Source: Halichondria panicea
Lineage: Eukaryota; Porifera; Demospongiae; Suberitida; Halichondriidae
Direction: 5' to 3'
Length of the DNA: 64,000 nt
NCBI RefSeq assembly: GCF_963675165.1
Contig: NC_087382.1
Coordinates: forward strand, 3,821,963 to 3,885,962
Below are positions 1-10,517 of this stretch, piece by piece. The position numbers and the translations under genes are program-made. The notes below the pieces were generated by a model. The model saw only the letters and a program-made list of their open reading frames with translations. It ran no database searches and was not told where the DNA came from. How positions within the stretch are numbered: position 1 is the first letter of the stretch; each line of letters begins with the position of its first letter.

Positions 1-2178
1 TGAGCAAATAGCTGTGGGTGCATTGGACCCGTTTGTCCGCGTATACGACACTCGAATACTAAGCCTGCAACGAATGGCACAGAGCGCCTCCTCAACCCAC
101 GGAGACCCAGCCTGTCTGGCACATTTCGCCCCAGGGCATATCTCAAACCCAGCAATTAGAAAAAAGCGGGAACTAAGCGGACTTGCGTCGACGTATGTAG
201 AGTACAGTCAAGACGGTCGAGAGCTACTTGTGAATTTATCTGGAGAACATGTGTATCTTTTTGATACAACGCTCTTTACCGAATCTTTGAAATACGATTT
301 CGATAAAGCAGACTCTGATTCTGTACCAATCGTGCGACCACATCACTATGCTACCACCGTCCCATCTATGAGCTGTCATGTGACTACAAGTGCAGGTCAT
401 GTGACCTCTCGTCAACAAGATGGTGATATTGATGTCAGTATTGAATTGCAGCTACTCAAAGATAAAGCGCTGGATTTGACCAAAGCTAAGCATTACACAC
501 AGGCTATAGACACTCTCTCCCACGCTATATCGCTGTGTCCCTCCTGGTATGAGCTCTACTACCTGAGGGCAACTGCATTCTACACCAGGAAATGGTCAGT
601 CTATAATTATTACCGTATAGCGAGTAATTTTTGTATGATGGAAATGTTTGTACTTTGAGAATTAATCCGAAAATTGTTATGCATAATTGGTTCAACGTCA
701 CTATCCTAGAATACGAAATATTTAATTGGGCAATTCATATACCTTCGCTGTTACGGTACTATTAATATTTCCGACTACATAGGGGGGGTGACTACTATCG
801 TAACCATAGTAACGTCCATATATAACCGACTACATAGGGATGGTGACTACTATGCTGCACTGAGAGATGCTGAATCAGCACTATCCTTATGCCCCTCCTC
901 TAAGAAAGTCCACCAACGGCGACTACGATGTCTACTGCACCTTGGTCCTAGGGACGTGGCTCAGAGGCTTCTGATTGGCTACAAGGACGCGTTTCCTAGT
1001 GACAGAGAATTTGTAACGAGATTTCAGACGGAACTGGACAAGCACTCGTCAGATGGTGGGTGTGGTTATGGTATTGCCCGAGTGCATACGTGCATTGATT
1101 CAGATTAAGTTTTACAAAGTAGTTGCTGTGTGGTACATGTACTAGCATATTAAAACTCAAAAGCCATATCTTTATTTCGTTTCTGATTTTTTTACTCAGC
1201 TACTAAGAATGGTGTCTCCGTGGAGAGGCAGCAGCTGTCCCAGTGGGAGGTACATAGACAGAGCATGGCGTACGACTACAAGCAACGCTACTGTGGCCAT
1301 TGTAACACACACACTGATATCAAGGAGGCTAGCTTTATCGGAGACAGGGGAGATTTTGTTACAGCTGGCAGTGATGATGGTAACATCTTTATGTGAGTGC
1401 ACGGAGCTAGAACTTATCTTTGAGAGCACGTAATTCAGTTCAGTTTGTCCAATCATTAGTACATGTACATGTAGCACTGGCAATGAACGGCGTTTCCAAT
1501 TATTAACGTGTTAAAATTAATGTTTACAGCATTTTGTAACTTGAGTTTCACTCTTTAGCTGTACATGCATGTACATGGTAGTATGCTCCCACCCACCACA
1601 CACACACACACAGCTGGGATAAGTGTAGTGGGCGGTTGGTGCGAGTGCTGCGGGGTGATGACTCCATAGTGAACTGTGTTCAATGGCACCCGAGGGCACC
1701 TCTGTTGGCCTCCAGTGGTATAGAGTCAGTGGTGAGAGTGTGGGAGCCACGCCCCCACGGAGACAAGCACCCTAGGTGGGTGTGGTCAGTAGTGTAGGGC
1801 TTCATTTATGGATAGCGTAATTGTTTGACAATAGGTATGTGTTCGCCTGTTTTACACACACACACACACTCCCCCATATGCACACACATCCCCACACACA
1901 CACACACACTACACACTCACTCATGCCCACACACACACACACACACACTTCACAGATTAGTGACTGAATTTGACAAGGTGTGTAAGGAAAATCAGACACG
2001 AATGTCACATGACCCGTTTGAATTGATGGTAATGAGACTGGGGGTCAACATGGCCGCCTCTCGTCAGGCTCCACCCATTGACCATACCCACCAGGCCGAT
2101 AGTGACGGCAACGAGGAGGAGGAAGATGGGAGTGGTGTGAGGTGGATAGAGGACCCAAGGAGATGCAGGCAAAGCTGA
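1..2178 (+). CDS. WDTC1: WD40 and TPR repeat protein, WDTC1-like (3' part)
   Basis: Five exons follow GT-AG and phase rules: 1-594, 838-1055, 1200-1392, 1614-1775 and 1956-2178 (stop TGA at 2176-2178). The first exon is open from base 2, so the gene starts upstream. It shows a WD repeat end (AVGALDPFVRVYD), a TPR pair spanning exons 1-2 (AIDTLSHAISLCPSWYELYY, then DYYAALRDAESALSLCPSS), then WD40 blades in exons 3-4 (FVTAGSDDGNIFIWD, VQWHPRAPLLASSGIESVVR) and an acidic C-terminus (DGNEEEEDG). WD repeats, then TPRs, then final WD repeats is the WDTC1 order; that family (DCAF9) acts as a substrate receptor for CUL4-DDB1 ubiquitin ligases and is linked to adipose control in animals. Orthology is inferred from domain order and the RKWDGD-like junction between exons 1 and 2. 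The N-terminal half is outside the window. Confidence 0.85.
1852..1953. repeat. (CA)n microsatellite in the last WDTC1 intron
   Basis: Several runs of CA dinucleotides, interrupted by CTCCC and CATATG, end directly at the CAG acceptor of the last exon. They give short spurious open frames on both strands. A smaller CA run at 1592-1612 abuts the previous acceptor. Confidence 0.9.
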
Positions 2179-3189
2179 CAAACTAAAACATTTAATCTGT
2201 GATTATGATTTGTACATTGATTTTATTTACTGTTGCGTTCAACTGATTTTGTCGTCATTTCAATACCAATCCACTTTAATTTATTATGATTAATTAAGCC
2301 ACATGAAGAACTTTGTGACTGCCACAAATCAGTCAGCCTTTGCTAATTATACGTACGTACGTAAATAATTAAATTATAGGGCATCCAAAAATGTCAGCAT
2401 TAATTTTAGTTGCATGGTGTACGCACATTGTGATGTGATGTTACTCAGAGTTACTGGTCAGCCACCTATAGGCATCACCTGTCTAATACTGTAGATTGTA
2501 ATGTACTGTCCTTGCATTAAGTATGTATGAAGAATGGTTCATTATACATAATGTGGTTTTACCAATCTAGCATACATACTTGTTGCCCAGTGAGTGGGCA
2601 GATCAAAGCAATCCAGTGCTCAGTATATGGCATGTTGCATCACTGCCATGGCTACCATATATTGCACTGCATTATATGGCATAATGCACTGGGATTATAT
2701 GCACTTCCACTGTGTGTAGATGCAGTAGATTTCTGAAAGAGATATCCTTTTGGGACTTATGCCCCACCATCCCCCAATAACTCCTTTTACTTTTAAAACT
2801 AGAAGTGGGAAGAAAACCTAAAAATTTACTATGGAATTCAGCAAAACTCACTAAATTCCTTCAAAACACATGTATTTTCTTACGATTTATATGACCAGTC
2901 AGACGAGTTTAACGTCATTGGTCAACAAGTTAGTTATTGCAGGCGCCCTGTGGCCCTCGGGCATTACGTCATCCAGTGCAATATATGGCATGTTGCACTC
3001 TGGCTGGGCAATAACTAATACATAATTGTAGGAATCGAATAACAAATCATTATAGCACAACTTTTACTCTACAAAAAAGCATATCTCTCTTTAACTATAG
3101 TGACATAAACAAGTGCTAACGACAGTAACTGTTGGAACTAACAATTGCCTACAAATGTTATTTACATGATCAGCTAAATAAGAGTCAGT
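2179..3189. other. Intergenic spacer between WDTC1-like gene and receptor copy 1
   Basis: No gene seen. The two flanking genes converge here. About 2590-2635 shares the words TGAGTGGGCAGATCAAAGCA and CAATCCAGTGCT with 40095-40145, the 3' flank of copy 5, so the 3' ends of the first and last array members are partly homologous. A shorter related word (ATATATGGCATGTTGCA) recurs near 2980. Confidence 0.6.
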
Positions 3190-6100
3190 TCACACTTCAT
3201 TGCGTATGGGGCCAATTTCTGTGTGTGTAACAGCAGGACGATGATTGGCTCTTGGAGGGGGAGGGGCTGGTCTGTAGTCCTCTGTGGTGAGGGGGGCTAG
3301 ATCATCCATGTAGGATAGTCTCAGCTGGTCCGGCCTCGTGGCTGGTCTGATGATGGGAGGAGTGATGTAACGATCAGGGTCAGCTTCTTCCACGGCTCCA
3401 TCAGTGTAAGGTAGGTTCAAGGCGTCTCTTTGTTCATAGTCGTCTACTGCTTGGAGTAATTCATCTTCATCATTTTCATCAGCTACCAGCTGATACATTT
3501 CCCGGGCATTGTTAGCTCGTCGGAGTCTCATGTCTGCAGCACCAGCTCCTAAGTTTCTTATGGTGTCCTCTATCTTCAGCCATGTATTGCTCTTCTTGAG
3601 TACGAATTGGTAAAAGTGATAGCAAAGTGTTATCACAAATAAGGTGAATGATATAGCCATTGAAGTATTGGCTAGTGCTGACTGACTGTTCTTGGTATCT
3701 TTGACATAGAAGGTGCCAAATGCAAGCATAGCAACATTTAGTAGATAAAGACTTTTAAGGGAATCACAGATCTTACTTTTATACAAACGATTATTCAGTA
3801 GTTTCCATCCAATCAGTCCAACTGATACAGCCCCAGATGATAGAATAGGGAGGTAAGTGTCGAGAGCCATAGCAGCTACTAGATTATGAGCAATCAGAGC
3901 AAAGAGAAGCAGTCCCACCCAGTAGCGATGCTTGGGAGTGAATGGAGCATGGTATGCGTCCATGAAGCCAATATACTTCGTGTTTTTGGTCCATATCATA
4001 ACCTTGGAACAGCGTGGAAACCATTGTCCAAAAAAGAGCAGTACAGTGAACAATCCACCTGCAATGAGGATTATGGCTGCAGCAACAAACCGAGGCAGGT
4101 GATCGCGAACGAAATATTGCACATTGCCATCGTACACCCAAACTATATCACTTGTACCATCAGGATAATCCAAGACCCTGTGTTGCAGTGCAGCAATGAC
4201 AAACCGTAAGAGTTTGGAGTAAGAGAGTAGGACGAGTGTGCCTAAGGCAGCAACTGGGTTCCTGTTGGAGAGGAGCTTTGCAAATGAGTCAAAATATTTG
4301 CTTATAATGATTATAAAAAACATTAGAAGAAACAAGTAAGCGGGAAAGACAAGTTGAAGGAGCACTTTCCCTTGAGAGTTCATTCCATTGTAAAAGCATG
4401 TCTCAATTCCCAGGTCAAGATTCACCCATGATATGAAAACTGTTAAAAAGTTGTTTAAACTAGGAAAGAAAATTGCTTTATTAGCAGCTACTATGTTGGT
4501 GTAAAATATGAGGCCATGAATATTTCCAGTTGCTATAGTGATGTTGAGCACGAGAATTAAAGCAACTAGTAATATGCCAGCCAGCGCAAATGGTATTAGT
4601 AGAAGAAGGTAATTATCAGAACATCGTTCACATCTTGACGTAGCCAACACAAGACTCAGTCCAGGTTCACATTCTCCACACAAGACACCACTTCGATTGT
4701 AAGCACACTGTTCGTCAGGGTTACTTAGACTGATGTTGACTGATTTTTGTACGCAATAGTCAAATGTACAGTTACTAACGACATACCTACTTCCGTTGGT
4801 AGTATTTATGACTTCTATCCATATGTTGTTATTGCTTTCCAGCTTTATGGTTCCATTTTCCTCAGAACAGTTTGTTACCTGGTATTGTAGTAAGTTTGGA
4901 TCACAGTCACACTTGCACTCAATATCGGACTGAATTGGCTTGAGTCCAATAGGGCATGTGCAGAGTTCAAAAGAAATATTAATAAGCTGCTTGGAAATTC
5001 CCAAATTGATGCATGGACCCTCGGCATAGAGCTCCACTTGAGCAGAGCTGTCTTGTGAGAATACATTGTACTCTAATTCTGTGCACTGATTACCAATTTC
5101 ATGTTTTGCCTGTCCTTCTTTCAAACGATCACGTCCGCTCTCACTGACAACAGAACTGCGAATTGTGGCATTCATTGGATTTCCAACTTGGTCAACAGCC
5201 ATAACACTGATTGTAAATGTGTGTCCTTTTTTTGTAGAAACATAGTCATATTGTGAGTAGTTGCACAAAATTACTTGAATAGGCCTAGAGGAGATTGATA
5301 GTGGCTCAATGGAGGAATTGACAGTATTTTGGATGTAGTCCAATCCGTTTGAAGAAATGTGATATTCAGCATTTTGACTTGCAGTACACCTGTCCAACAA
5401 ACCTCCATAGATGTCTGCTCCTGACTGGGTAACTGTGTTCTTTGTCATGAATGTGTTAAAGTAGTTTTGATCTGAAAAGCTTTCATGTGCATGTAGTTTA
5501 ATTGTTTGAATGAAACAGTCAGCAAAAATGGTTTCAGTTTCTGTGGCCCCTTCTTTGCAGGCACTACTCTCTGTGTCATCCGCCACAAATATCCCCCCTC
5601 CGTACTGAGCCGAGTTGTTGTTAATTATTAACTTAACATATCGAACCTGACTCAAATTATCTTCTTCATCCTTTTTAAATAGGTACAGTTTACTTTGCTG
5701 CAGATACACTCCACCTCCACTAGTATTAGCTGTGTTTGAGTCAATGTTGACGTGTGAATGAGTAAGTTCAATAGTTGATGATACTGCATGTATACCTCCA
5801 CCATTATTCTCAGCAACGTTGTGAGCAATCTCACTCTGTTTATTTGGAGGACGTGGCTCTTCCATCTGCACTGGTTGGAACTCAACTCTACTGGAATATG
5901 CATAAATCCCCCCACCATTCTGTGCTGTGTTGTGATAGATCTTTATTGGCACATTTACAAAGAGTGTACTCTCTCTCAGAAATACCCCTCCTCCAGAGGT
6001 AGCTGTGTTGTTGGTGATGATAAATCCTTCTGTGTTAATGTATATTTGACTCTCGTCAGCACTGATAGCTCCACCAAACACACCCTGATTGTTACTGAGT

Positions 6101-8265
6101 GTTGTAGGTCCATTAAACTCGATTCGACTATTGAAAGCATAAATGGGACGACCATTGTTCCCAATAATATTCATTCCAGTGAATGTTACATTTGACTGCG
6201 CAATGTTCAAACTGCCCGTGTTATTAGTAATGTCAGTGTTGTTGATGATCAAGGTGGAAAATCGGGAGACAATCACATCAATTACCCCATTCTCTTTAGC
6301 AAAGTTGTGTGTCAGCGTACTGTTGGAGATGGACACACTGCCTGAGAAAACATAAATCGCTCCACCACCGGAGTAAGCACTGTTGTTTGTCAGGTTACTG
6401 TTGAAGATGGACACACTACCTGAGACAACATTAATCGCTCCACCACTGTTGAAGATGGACACACTACCTGAGACAACATTAATCGCTCCACCACTATAAT
6501 TAGCACTGTTGTGTGTCAGCGTACTGTTGGAGATTGACGCACTACTACTTGAGAAAACATAAATCGCTCCACCACCGGAGTAAGCACTGTTGTTTGTCAG
6601 GTTACTGTTGAAGATGGACACACTACCTGAGTCAACATAAATCGCTCCACCACTGTAGTAAGCACTGCTGTTGTTTGTCAGCTTACTGTTGAAGATGGAC
6701 ACACTACTTGAGTAAACATCAATCGCACCACCACGATTATAAGCACTGTTGTGTGTCAGCTCACTGTTGGATATGTACACACTACTACCTGAGTAAACAC
6801 TAATCGCTCCACCCCAGTCAGCACTGTTGTTTATCAGCTCACTGTTGAAGATGGACACACTGCCTGGGTGAACATAAATCGCACCACCACTATATTTAGC
6901 TCTGTTGTTTGTCAGCTCACAGTTGGAGATGGACACACTGCCTGAGTCAACATTAATCGCTCCACCATAGTCAGCTCTGTTGTTTGTCAGCTCACAGTTG
7001 GAGATGGACACACTGCCTGAGTCAACATCAATCGCTCCACCATAGTCAAATCTGTTGTTTGTCAGCTCACTATTGGAGATGGACACATTACTAATTGAGT
7101 AAACACTAATCGCTCCACCATAGCCAGCACTGTTGTTTGTCAGCTCACTGTTGGAGAGGGAAACGCTACTACCTAAGTCAACACGAATTGCTCCTCCACC
7201 ATTGCAAGCTCTGTTGTTTGTCAGCTCACTGTTGGAGATGGACACACTGCCTGAGTAAACACGAATCGCTCCACCATAGTCAGCACTGTTGTTTGTCAGC
7301 TCACTGTTAGAGATGGACACACTGCCTCTGACCACATCAATCGCTCCACCACCAATCACTTCACCATTATTAGTAGCTCTGTTATTTGTCAGAGAACAAC
7401 CGAAGATGGACACACTGGCTAAAACAACACCAATCGCTCCGCCACCGCTGTTGTTAATCAGTATACTGTTAGAAATGGACACATTGCTTGCAACAACAAC
7501 AATTGCTCCACCCCACACAGAAGCTTTGTTATTTGTGAAGTTACACCGAGTGATGACTACAATACCAGATACCACTTCTACTGCTCCTCTGCTCCAAGAA
7601 CTGTTATATTTCAACCTGCCGTTCAGTATTAAATCATCAACTGCTCCTCCTCCGTCATCATTTCTAGTGAACACGCTATTTGTTATGTACGCATCATCAG
7701 CCTCAACGTGCAGTGCTCGACCAGTGTTGTTAATAAAGAGATTGCTCTCAATTGTTACAGTTTGAGTATTAACAATTTTAACTACGTGGGTTTCTGCTTG
7801 ATTGAGTGATACAAAGTCCGAAAAGTAGCAGTCTTTTATGTACACATCATTGGCACCATCAATGATCAAACCTTGATGTGAGTTTTGTGGTCGATCATTC
7901 GCTCCAACGAAACTCAAGCATTCAATATTCAATTTGGTATTACTTACAAAACGTATCGTACCATTGCTATGGAATCCAACTACAGTTGTACTTGTGTTCT
8001 GGCCGGTGATTTGCACATGTAAGAAGTTACGAATCAATAATTGCTCAGTTAACACATGATCTCCAGGTAGAAAGCTCAAGGTGAGATTGTCTCCACCAGA
8101 TAACAAGTCTGTTTGAACAAGCTGCTCGAGAGTGAAACAAGTTCCATTTCGATAGTCATTACACAAATCGGTTGAATCCACTGGCACAATGTGATAGTGC
8201 TCACTCCTGGTAACAGTAGCTAGGGTCAGTAGCACTAACCAGCTGAGAATACTTCTAGACAGCAT
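3190..8265 (-). CDS. Beta-helix repeat, multipass membrane receptor-like protein, copy 1
   Basis: One open frame of 1691 codons. Residues 1-21 look like a signal peptide (MLSRSILSWLVLLTLATVTR). Residues about 180-900 carry around 17 repeats of about 23-26 residues with GGAI at the start and NSELTNNSA at the end, followed by looser GGGI/GGAI repeats. This resembles the GGAI/FxxN repeats of chlamydial Pmp proteins and predicts a right-handed beta-helix. A Cys-rich segment follows (about 1100-1215, with CKCDCDP and GVLCGECEPGLS), then about eight or nine hydrophobic helices (about 1215-1555). The roughly 135-residue tail holds DEDELL (acidic dileucine type), several Tyr sites (YQLV, YITPP, YMDDL) and RPAPPPPR. 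Many NxS/T sites fit a surface ectodomain. It is probably a cell-surface receptor or adhesion protein; ligand and function are unknown. No intron is seen in the coding region. Confidence 0.88.
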   Translation of the reverse strand: MLSRSILSWLVLLTLATVTRSEHYHIVPVDSTDLCNDYRNGTCFTLEQLVQTDLLSGGDNLTLSFLPGDHVLTEQLLIRNFLHVQITGQNTSTTVVGFHSNGTIRFVSNTKLNIECLSFVGANDRPQNSHQGLIIDGANDVYIKDCYFSDFVSLNQAETHVVKIVNTQTVTIESNLFINNTGRALHVEADDAYITNSVFTRNDDGGGAVDDLILNGRLKYNSSWSRGAVEVVSGIVVITRCNFTNNKASVWGGAIVVVASNVSISNSILINNSGGGAIGVVLASVSIFGCSLTNNRATNNGEVIGGGAIDVVRGSVSISNSELTNNSADYGGAIRVYSGSVSISNSELTNNRACNGGGAIRVDLGSSVSLSNSELTNNSAGYGGAISVYSISNVSISNSELTNNRFDYGGAIDVDSGSVSISNCELTNNRADYGGAINVDSGSVSISNCELTNNRAKYSGGAIYVHPGSVSIFNSELINNSADWGGAISVYSGSSVYISNSELTHNSAYNRGGAIDVYSSSVSIFNSKLTNNSSAYYSGGAIYVDSGSVSIFNSNLTNNSAYSGGGAIYVFSSSSASISNSTLTHNSANYSGGAINVVSGSVSIFNSGGAINVVSGSVSIFNSNLTNNSAYSGGGAIYVFSGSVSISNSTLTHNFAKENGVIDVIVSRFSTLIINNTDITNNTGSLNIAQSNVTFTGMNIIGNNGRPIYAFNSRIEFNGPTTLSNNQGVFGGAISADESQIYINTEGFIITNNTATSGGGVFLRESTLFVNVPIKIYHNTAQNGGGIYAYSSRVEFQPVQMEEPRPPNKQSEIAHNVAENNGGGIHAVSSTIELTHSHVNIDSNTANTSGGGVYLQQSKLYLFKKDEEDNLSQVRYVKLIINNNSAQYGGGIFVADDTESSACKEGATETETIFADCFIQTIKLHAHESFSDQNYFNTFMTKNTVTQSGADIYGGLLDRCTASQNAEYHISSNGLDYIQNTVNSSIEPLSISSRPIQVILCNYSQYDYVSTKKGHTFTISVMAVDQVGNPMNATIRSSVVSESGRDRLKEGQAKHEIGNQCTELEYNVFSQDSSAQVELYAEGPCINLGISKQLINISFELCTCPIGLKPIQSDIECKCDCDPNLLQYQVTNCSEENGTIKLESNNNIWIEVINTTNGSRYVVSNCTFDYCVQKSVNISLSNPDEQCAYNRSGVLCGECEPGLSLVLATSRCERCSDNYLLLLIPFALAGILLVALILVLNITIATGNIHGLIFYTNIVAANKAIFFPSLNNFLTVFISWVNLDLGIETCFYNGMNSQGKVLLQLVFPAYLFLLMFFIIIISKYFDSFAKLLSNRNPVAALGTLVLLSYSKLLRFVIAALQHRVLDYPDGTSDIVWVYDGNVQYFVRDHLPRFVAAAIILIAGGLFTVLLFFGQWFPRCSKVMIWTKNTKYIGFMDAYHAPFTPKHRYWVGLLLFALIAHNLVAAMALDTYLPILSSGAVSVGLIGWKLLNNRLYKSKICDSLKSLYLLNVAMLAFGTFYVKDTKNSQSALANTSMAISFTLFVITLCYHFYQFVLKKSNTWLKIEDTIRNLGAGAADMRLRRANNAREMYQLVADENDEDELLQAVDDYEQRDALNLPYTDGAVEEADPDRYITPPIIRPATRPDQLRLSYMDDLAPLTTEDYRPAPPPPRANHRPAVTHTEIGPIRNEV
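6401..6496 (-). repeat. Exact 48-bp tandem duplication inside the copy 1 ectodomain
   Basis: Bases 6401-6448 are repeated at 6449-6496, adding 16 codons in frame, so the protein reads GGAINVVSGSVSIFNS twice. The second occurrence lacks the usual NLTNNSA half between them. This is a recent slippage or unequal-exchange product and shows the repeat region still changing length. Confidence 0.85.
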
Positions 8266-8460
8266 ATCTGAAGTTGTATGATGGTTACTATATAATTATT
8301 ATGATTATGTTGCACGCAAATGGCTAAATAGCTGTATACCGTCTAGTGCAGATTATAATCTTCAACTCACTGTTTAATGGATGTTGCACTCTTTTTGTTT
8401 CACTACTTTTGCAATAGTCAACAAGTGCTCTTTCACACCTAGAATTGAAGTATGGTATAT
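8266..8460 (-). promoter_or_regulatory. Conserved 5' flank of copy 1 with likely 5'-leader intron
   Basis: On the minus strand a donor (CATTAAACA, then GTGAGT at 8370-8365) and an acceptor (ACTTCAG, then ATATG) bound a 103-bp candidate intron, 8268-8370, ending two bases before the start codon. Donor and acceptor are kept in copies 1-4. The region just upstream of the donor is open in frame (for example ERALVDYCKSSETKRVQ), so it could be leader exon or a relic. No clear TATA box was fixed. Confidence 0.45.
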
Positions 8461-8510
8461 AGAGATGTATATCTATACAGGAGGGCACGAATATAAGAGT
8501 ACCTTAATGT

Positions 8511-8836
8511 TACTATTATAGACGGGTAGTAATTTTAGCGTTTTCAGATTTTTCTCTGTTTTTAGGGTACTAATTTTGGCGGATTTGTAGCAAATTCATA
8601 AGTACAGTATTATTTTGTCAAAAGATGTACAAGTATGAGTTTTAAGGTTGAATGGAAAGTTTAGAGTTAGATACAGATGAAAAAAGGGCTATAGCTTCCT
8701 TGCATACTCTAAAGTACATTATACAAAAGTACATTAGAAAAAAAAAATTTAATGAGATTCATAATTTTGGCGTTTTACTATTAGCACATACTTAATTTAG
8801 CAGATTCGCTAAAATTAGTACCCATTTATAATAGTA
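8511..8836. mobile_element. MITE with 30-bp terminal inverted repeats
   Basis: The left end TACTATTATAGACGGGTAGT and right end GTACCCATTTATAATAGTA are inverted repeats continuing inward to TTTTAGCG / CGCTAAAA. Flanking TA bases suggest a TA target duplication, as in Tc1/mariner-derived MITEs. The same element sits at the matching place in the copy 2 flank (19905-20240) but not in the flanks of copies 3 and 4. Confidence 0.75.
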
Positions 8837-9445
8837 TAATTATTATCACTATACGTATCAAACACATTCCATTCCAGGCTTTCCTCTTACTACGTCACAA
8901 ATACTTGTAGTTGTATAAACTATGAAGTAGGAAATGTACCTATATACCTAACTAACACACCGTGCGTGTATTCACATTACACACTGTCAACAGACACTCT
9001 TGTGATGTTAGGTGAATTTCACCATAAGTGTATTCATATACTCTGTGATAACTATGTTAGTATGACGCAGCATAGACACTATAGTATCTATGGACGCAGC
9101 TACTGACTTGTGCATTGTCTATAAAAACGAGGGAGTCGGATACTCCCACTCCTGGTATCTGTACTAAGTTTCCAAAACACCCAACAGCTGGACTCAAATT
9201 CTCAACTATAGGTACATATTATAGTTATTATAGCCAAACGGGGCGTTTTCCGGAAAATACCCTAGGGCTTTCTTAGATTTAACATGTCCTACATAGATAT
9301 GAGCATACCTCCAATACCCCTTCAGAATTGCGTATTGCGTATTGTGTATATTAATAGGTACATGTATACGTATTATGCAAAGCAATTGTTGATTTTTCTC
9401 TGCAGTTATAGTTAGCCCTATTAACCATCAAGGCATCTCCATTCT
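8837..9445. other. Spacer 1 segment without gene
   Basis: No gene seen. The segment is homologous to about 20250-20690 in spacer 2 (shared GTATCAAACACATTCCATTC and TCGGATACTCCCACTCCTGG). Part also matches the copy 3 and 4 flanks just before their foldback elements. Confidence 0.6.
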
Positions 9446-9449
9446 GTTC

Positions 9450-10330
9450 AGTAACACATTACATGATGGTCTCAAGCATCAGGACCCCTGTGTGCCCCCC
9501 TGGTGAATACAGATCCCCCCCACAGTGGGACTATAATTATATATACAACGTAGAACAGCCTAGCTGTCTGCCTTTCTACATGTGAGACCCTCTATTTATT
9601 AACTGTATGTGCACGTATCACTATGTCCCCCTTATCTATATAGTATTATGTATAATTATATGTATCACTATGATTTCACTGGCCTATATAAATTGTAGCT
9701 AGCATCCGTCACAGGCCTTGGGTTGAGGCTAGTATGTATACCATTATCTGGCTTTGGCTGCAAATTTAAATTATCTAGTTCAGAATATATAGTCTTCAAC
9801 TCACGTTTAACGGATGTTGCTTTTTTCTTTCTGTTATTTTCCACAACTGCTCTGGTATAATTATTCAACCACCTCTCCCTGTTTTGAGGTAGACTCAGTA
9901 CTTGCTGCCTCTAAATATAGAGTCCAGAGTATCCTGTTTGGGAACGTCAAAGTATTGAGACTCCCACATCGTGAGATATGTACTATTACATGTCAGTTTT
10001 GATTGAAACAAGATACTCCCAATTAACAACGTACTGCATTGACTCTTATAATTATTTTTGAAACTACATTACACATCGGTACATATATTGGTACATACGT
10101 AACTATACAATGCTTTAATGTCTTGACCCAATCAATAATCGAGACATGATGGACTCAAGCACCAGGTCTCCTGTGTGCCCCCTGGTGAGTACAGACCCCC
10201 CACAGTGGGGATATACATGTTCGTAGATAAGCCTGAGAATCTTTGTCTATGTGAGGCCCTCTATTTATTAGCTGTATACTATATACACGTTTGTCCTATC
10301 TATATATCTATATACTAATTGACTGCATGG
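9450..10330. repeat. Two related blocks duplicated within spacer 1
   Basis: Bases about 9450-9660 and 10140-10330 share a core: CTCAAGCA(T/C)CAGG, then CCTGTGTGCCCCC, TGGTGA(A/G)TACAGA, CACAGTGGG, then GAG(A/G)CCCTCTATTTATTA. The pair is kept in spacer 2 (about 20740 and 21420); only the second member is seen in spacer 4 (about 36840). The block between them (9690-9990) holds a protein-like minus-strand frame, listed separately. Confidence 0.6.
9690..9990 (-). pseudogene. Protein-like exon relic of unknown gene, spacer 1
   Basis: The minus strand reads LNNYTRAVVENNRKKKATSV and then a GTGAGT donor after CCGTTAAAC. In spacer 2 the matching stretch is open further upstream (MWESQYFYVPKQDTLDSIF, then QQVLSLPQNRERW). 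The last part resembles the leader region of the receptor copies (CATCCATTAAACA, then GTGAGT). It may be a dead 5' exon of a related gene; the family is not recognised. Present in spacers 1, 2 and 4. Confidence 0.35.
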
Positions 10331-10517
10331 AAACATGCAAACTCATTCCTCATTCGATGCGCATGTATATAATTATAGTGTAATTCCAATGTTCTACTAT
10401 ACGGCCGTAATGACATATCTCTTGGAGAGTTCCTGCATCGATACTGCTTCAGGTGTGTGTGTATGTGCCACTGGTTCATTGCATATAGTCATGGTAATGT
10501 GCACACACTTAACTATA

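Noticed and set aside
3884..4209. Open frames of 85-107 codons in other frames of the membrane region (and matching ones near 15664, 32006 and 41225)
   Set aside because: They recur in each copy only because the true frame is conserved; they are shadows of the receptor genes.
3190..8265. Bacterial contamination or a bacterial operon, from Pmp-like repeats and lack of introns
   Set aside because: The array is flanked by spliced animal genes, shares spacers with MITEs and a Helitron, has conserved eukaryote-type leader splice signals, and encodes a multipass region with a Tyr/Pro-rich tail. Ancient transfer of the repeat itself stays possible.
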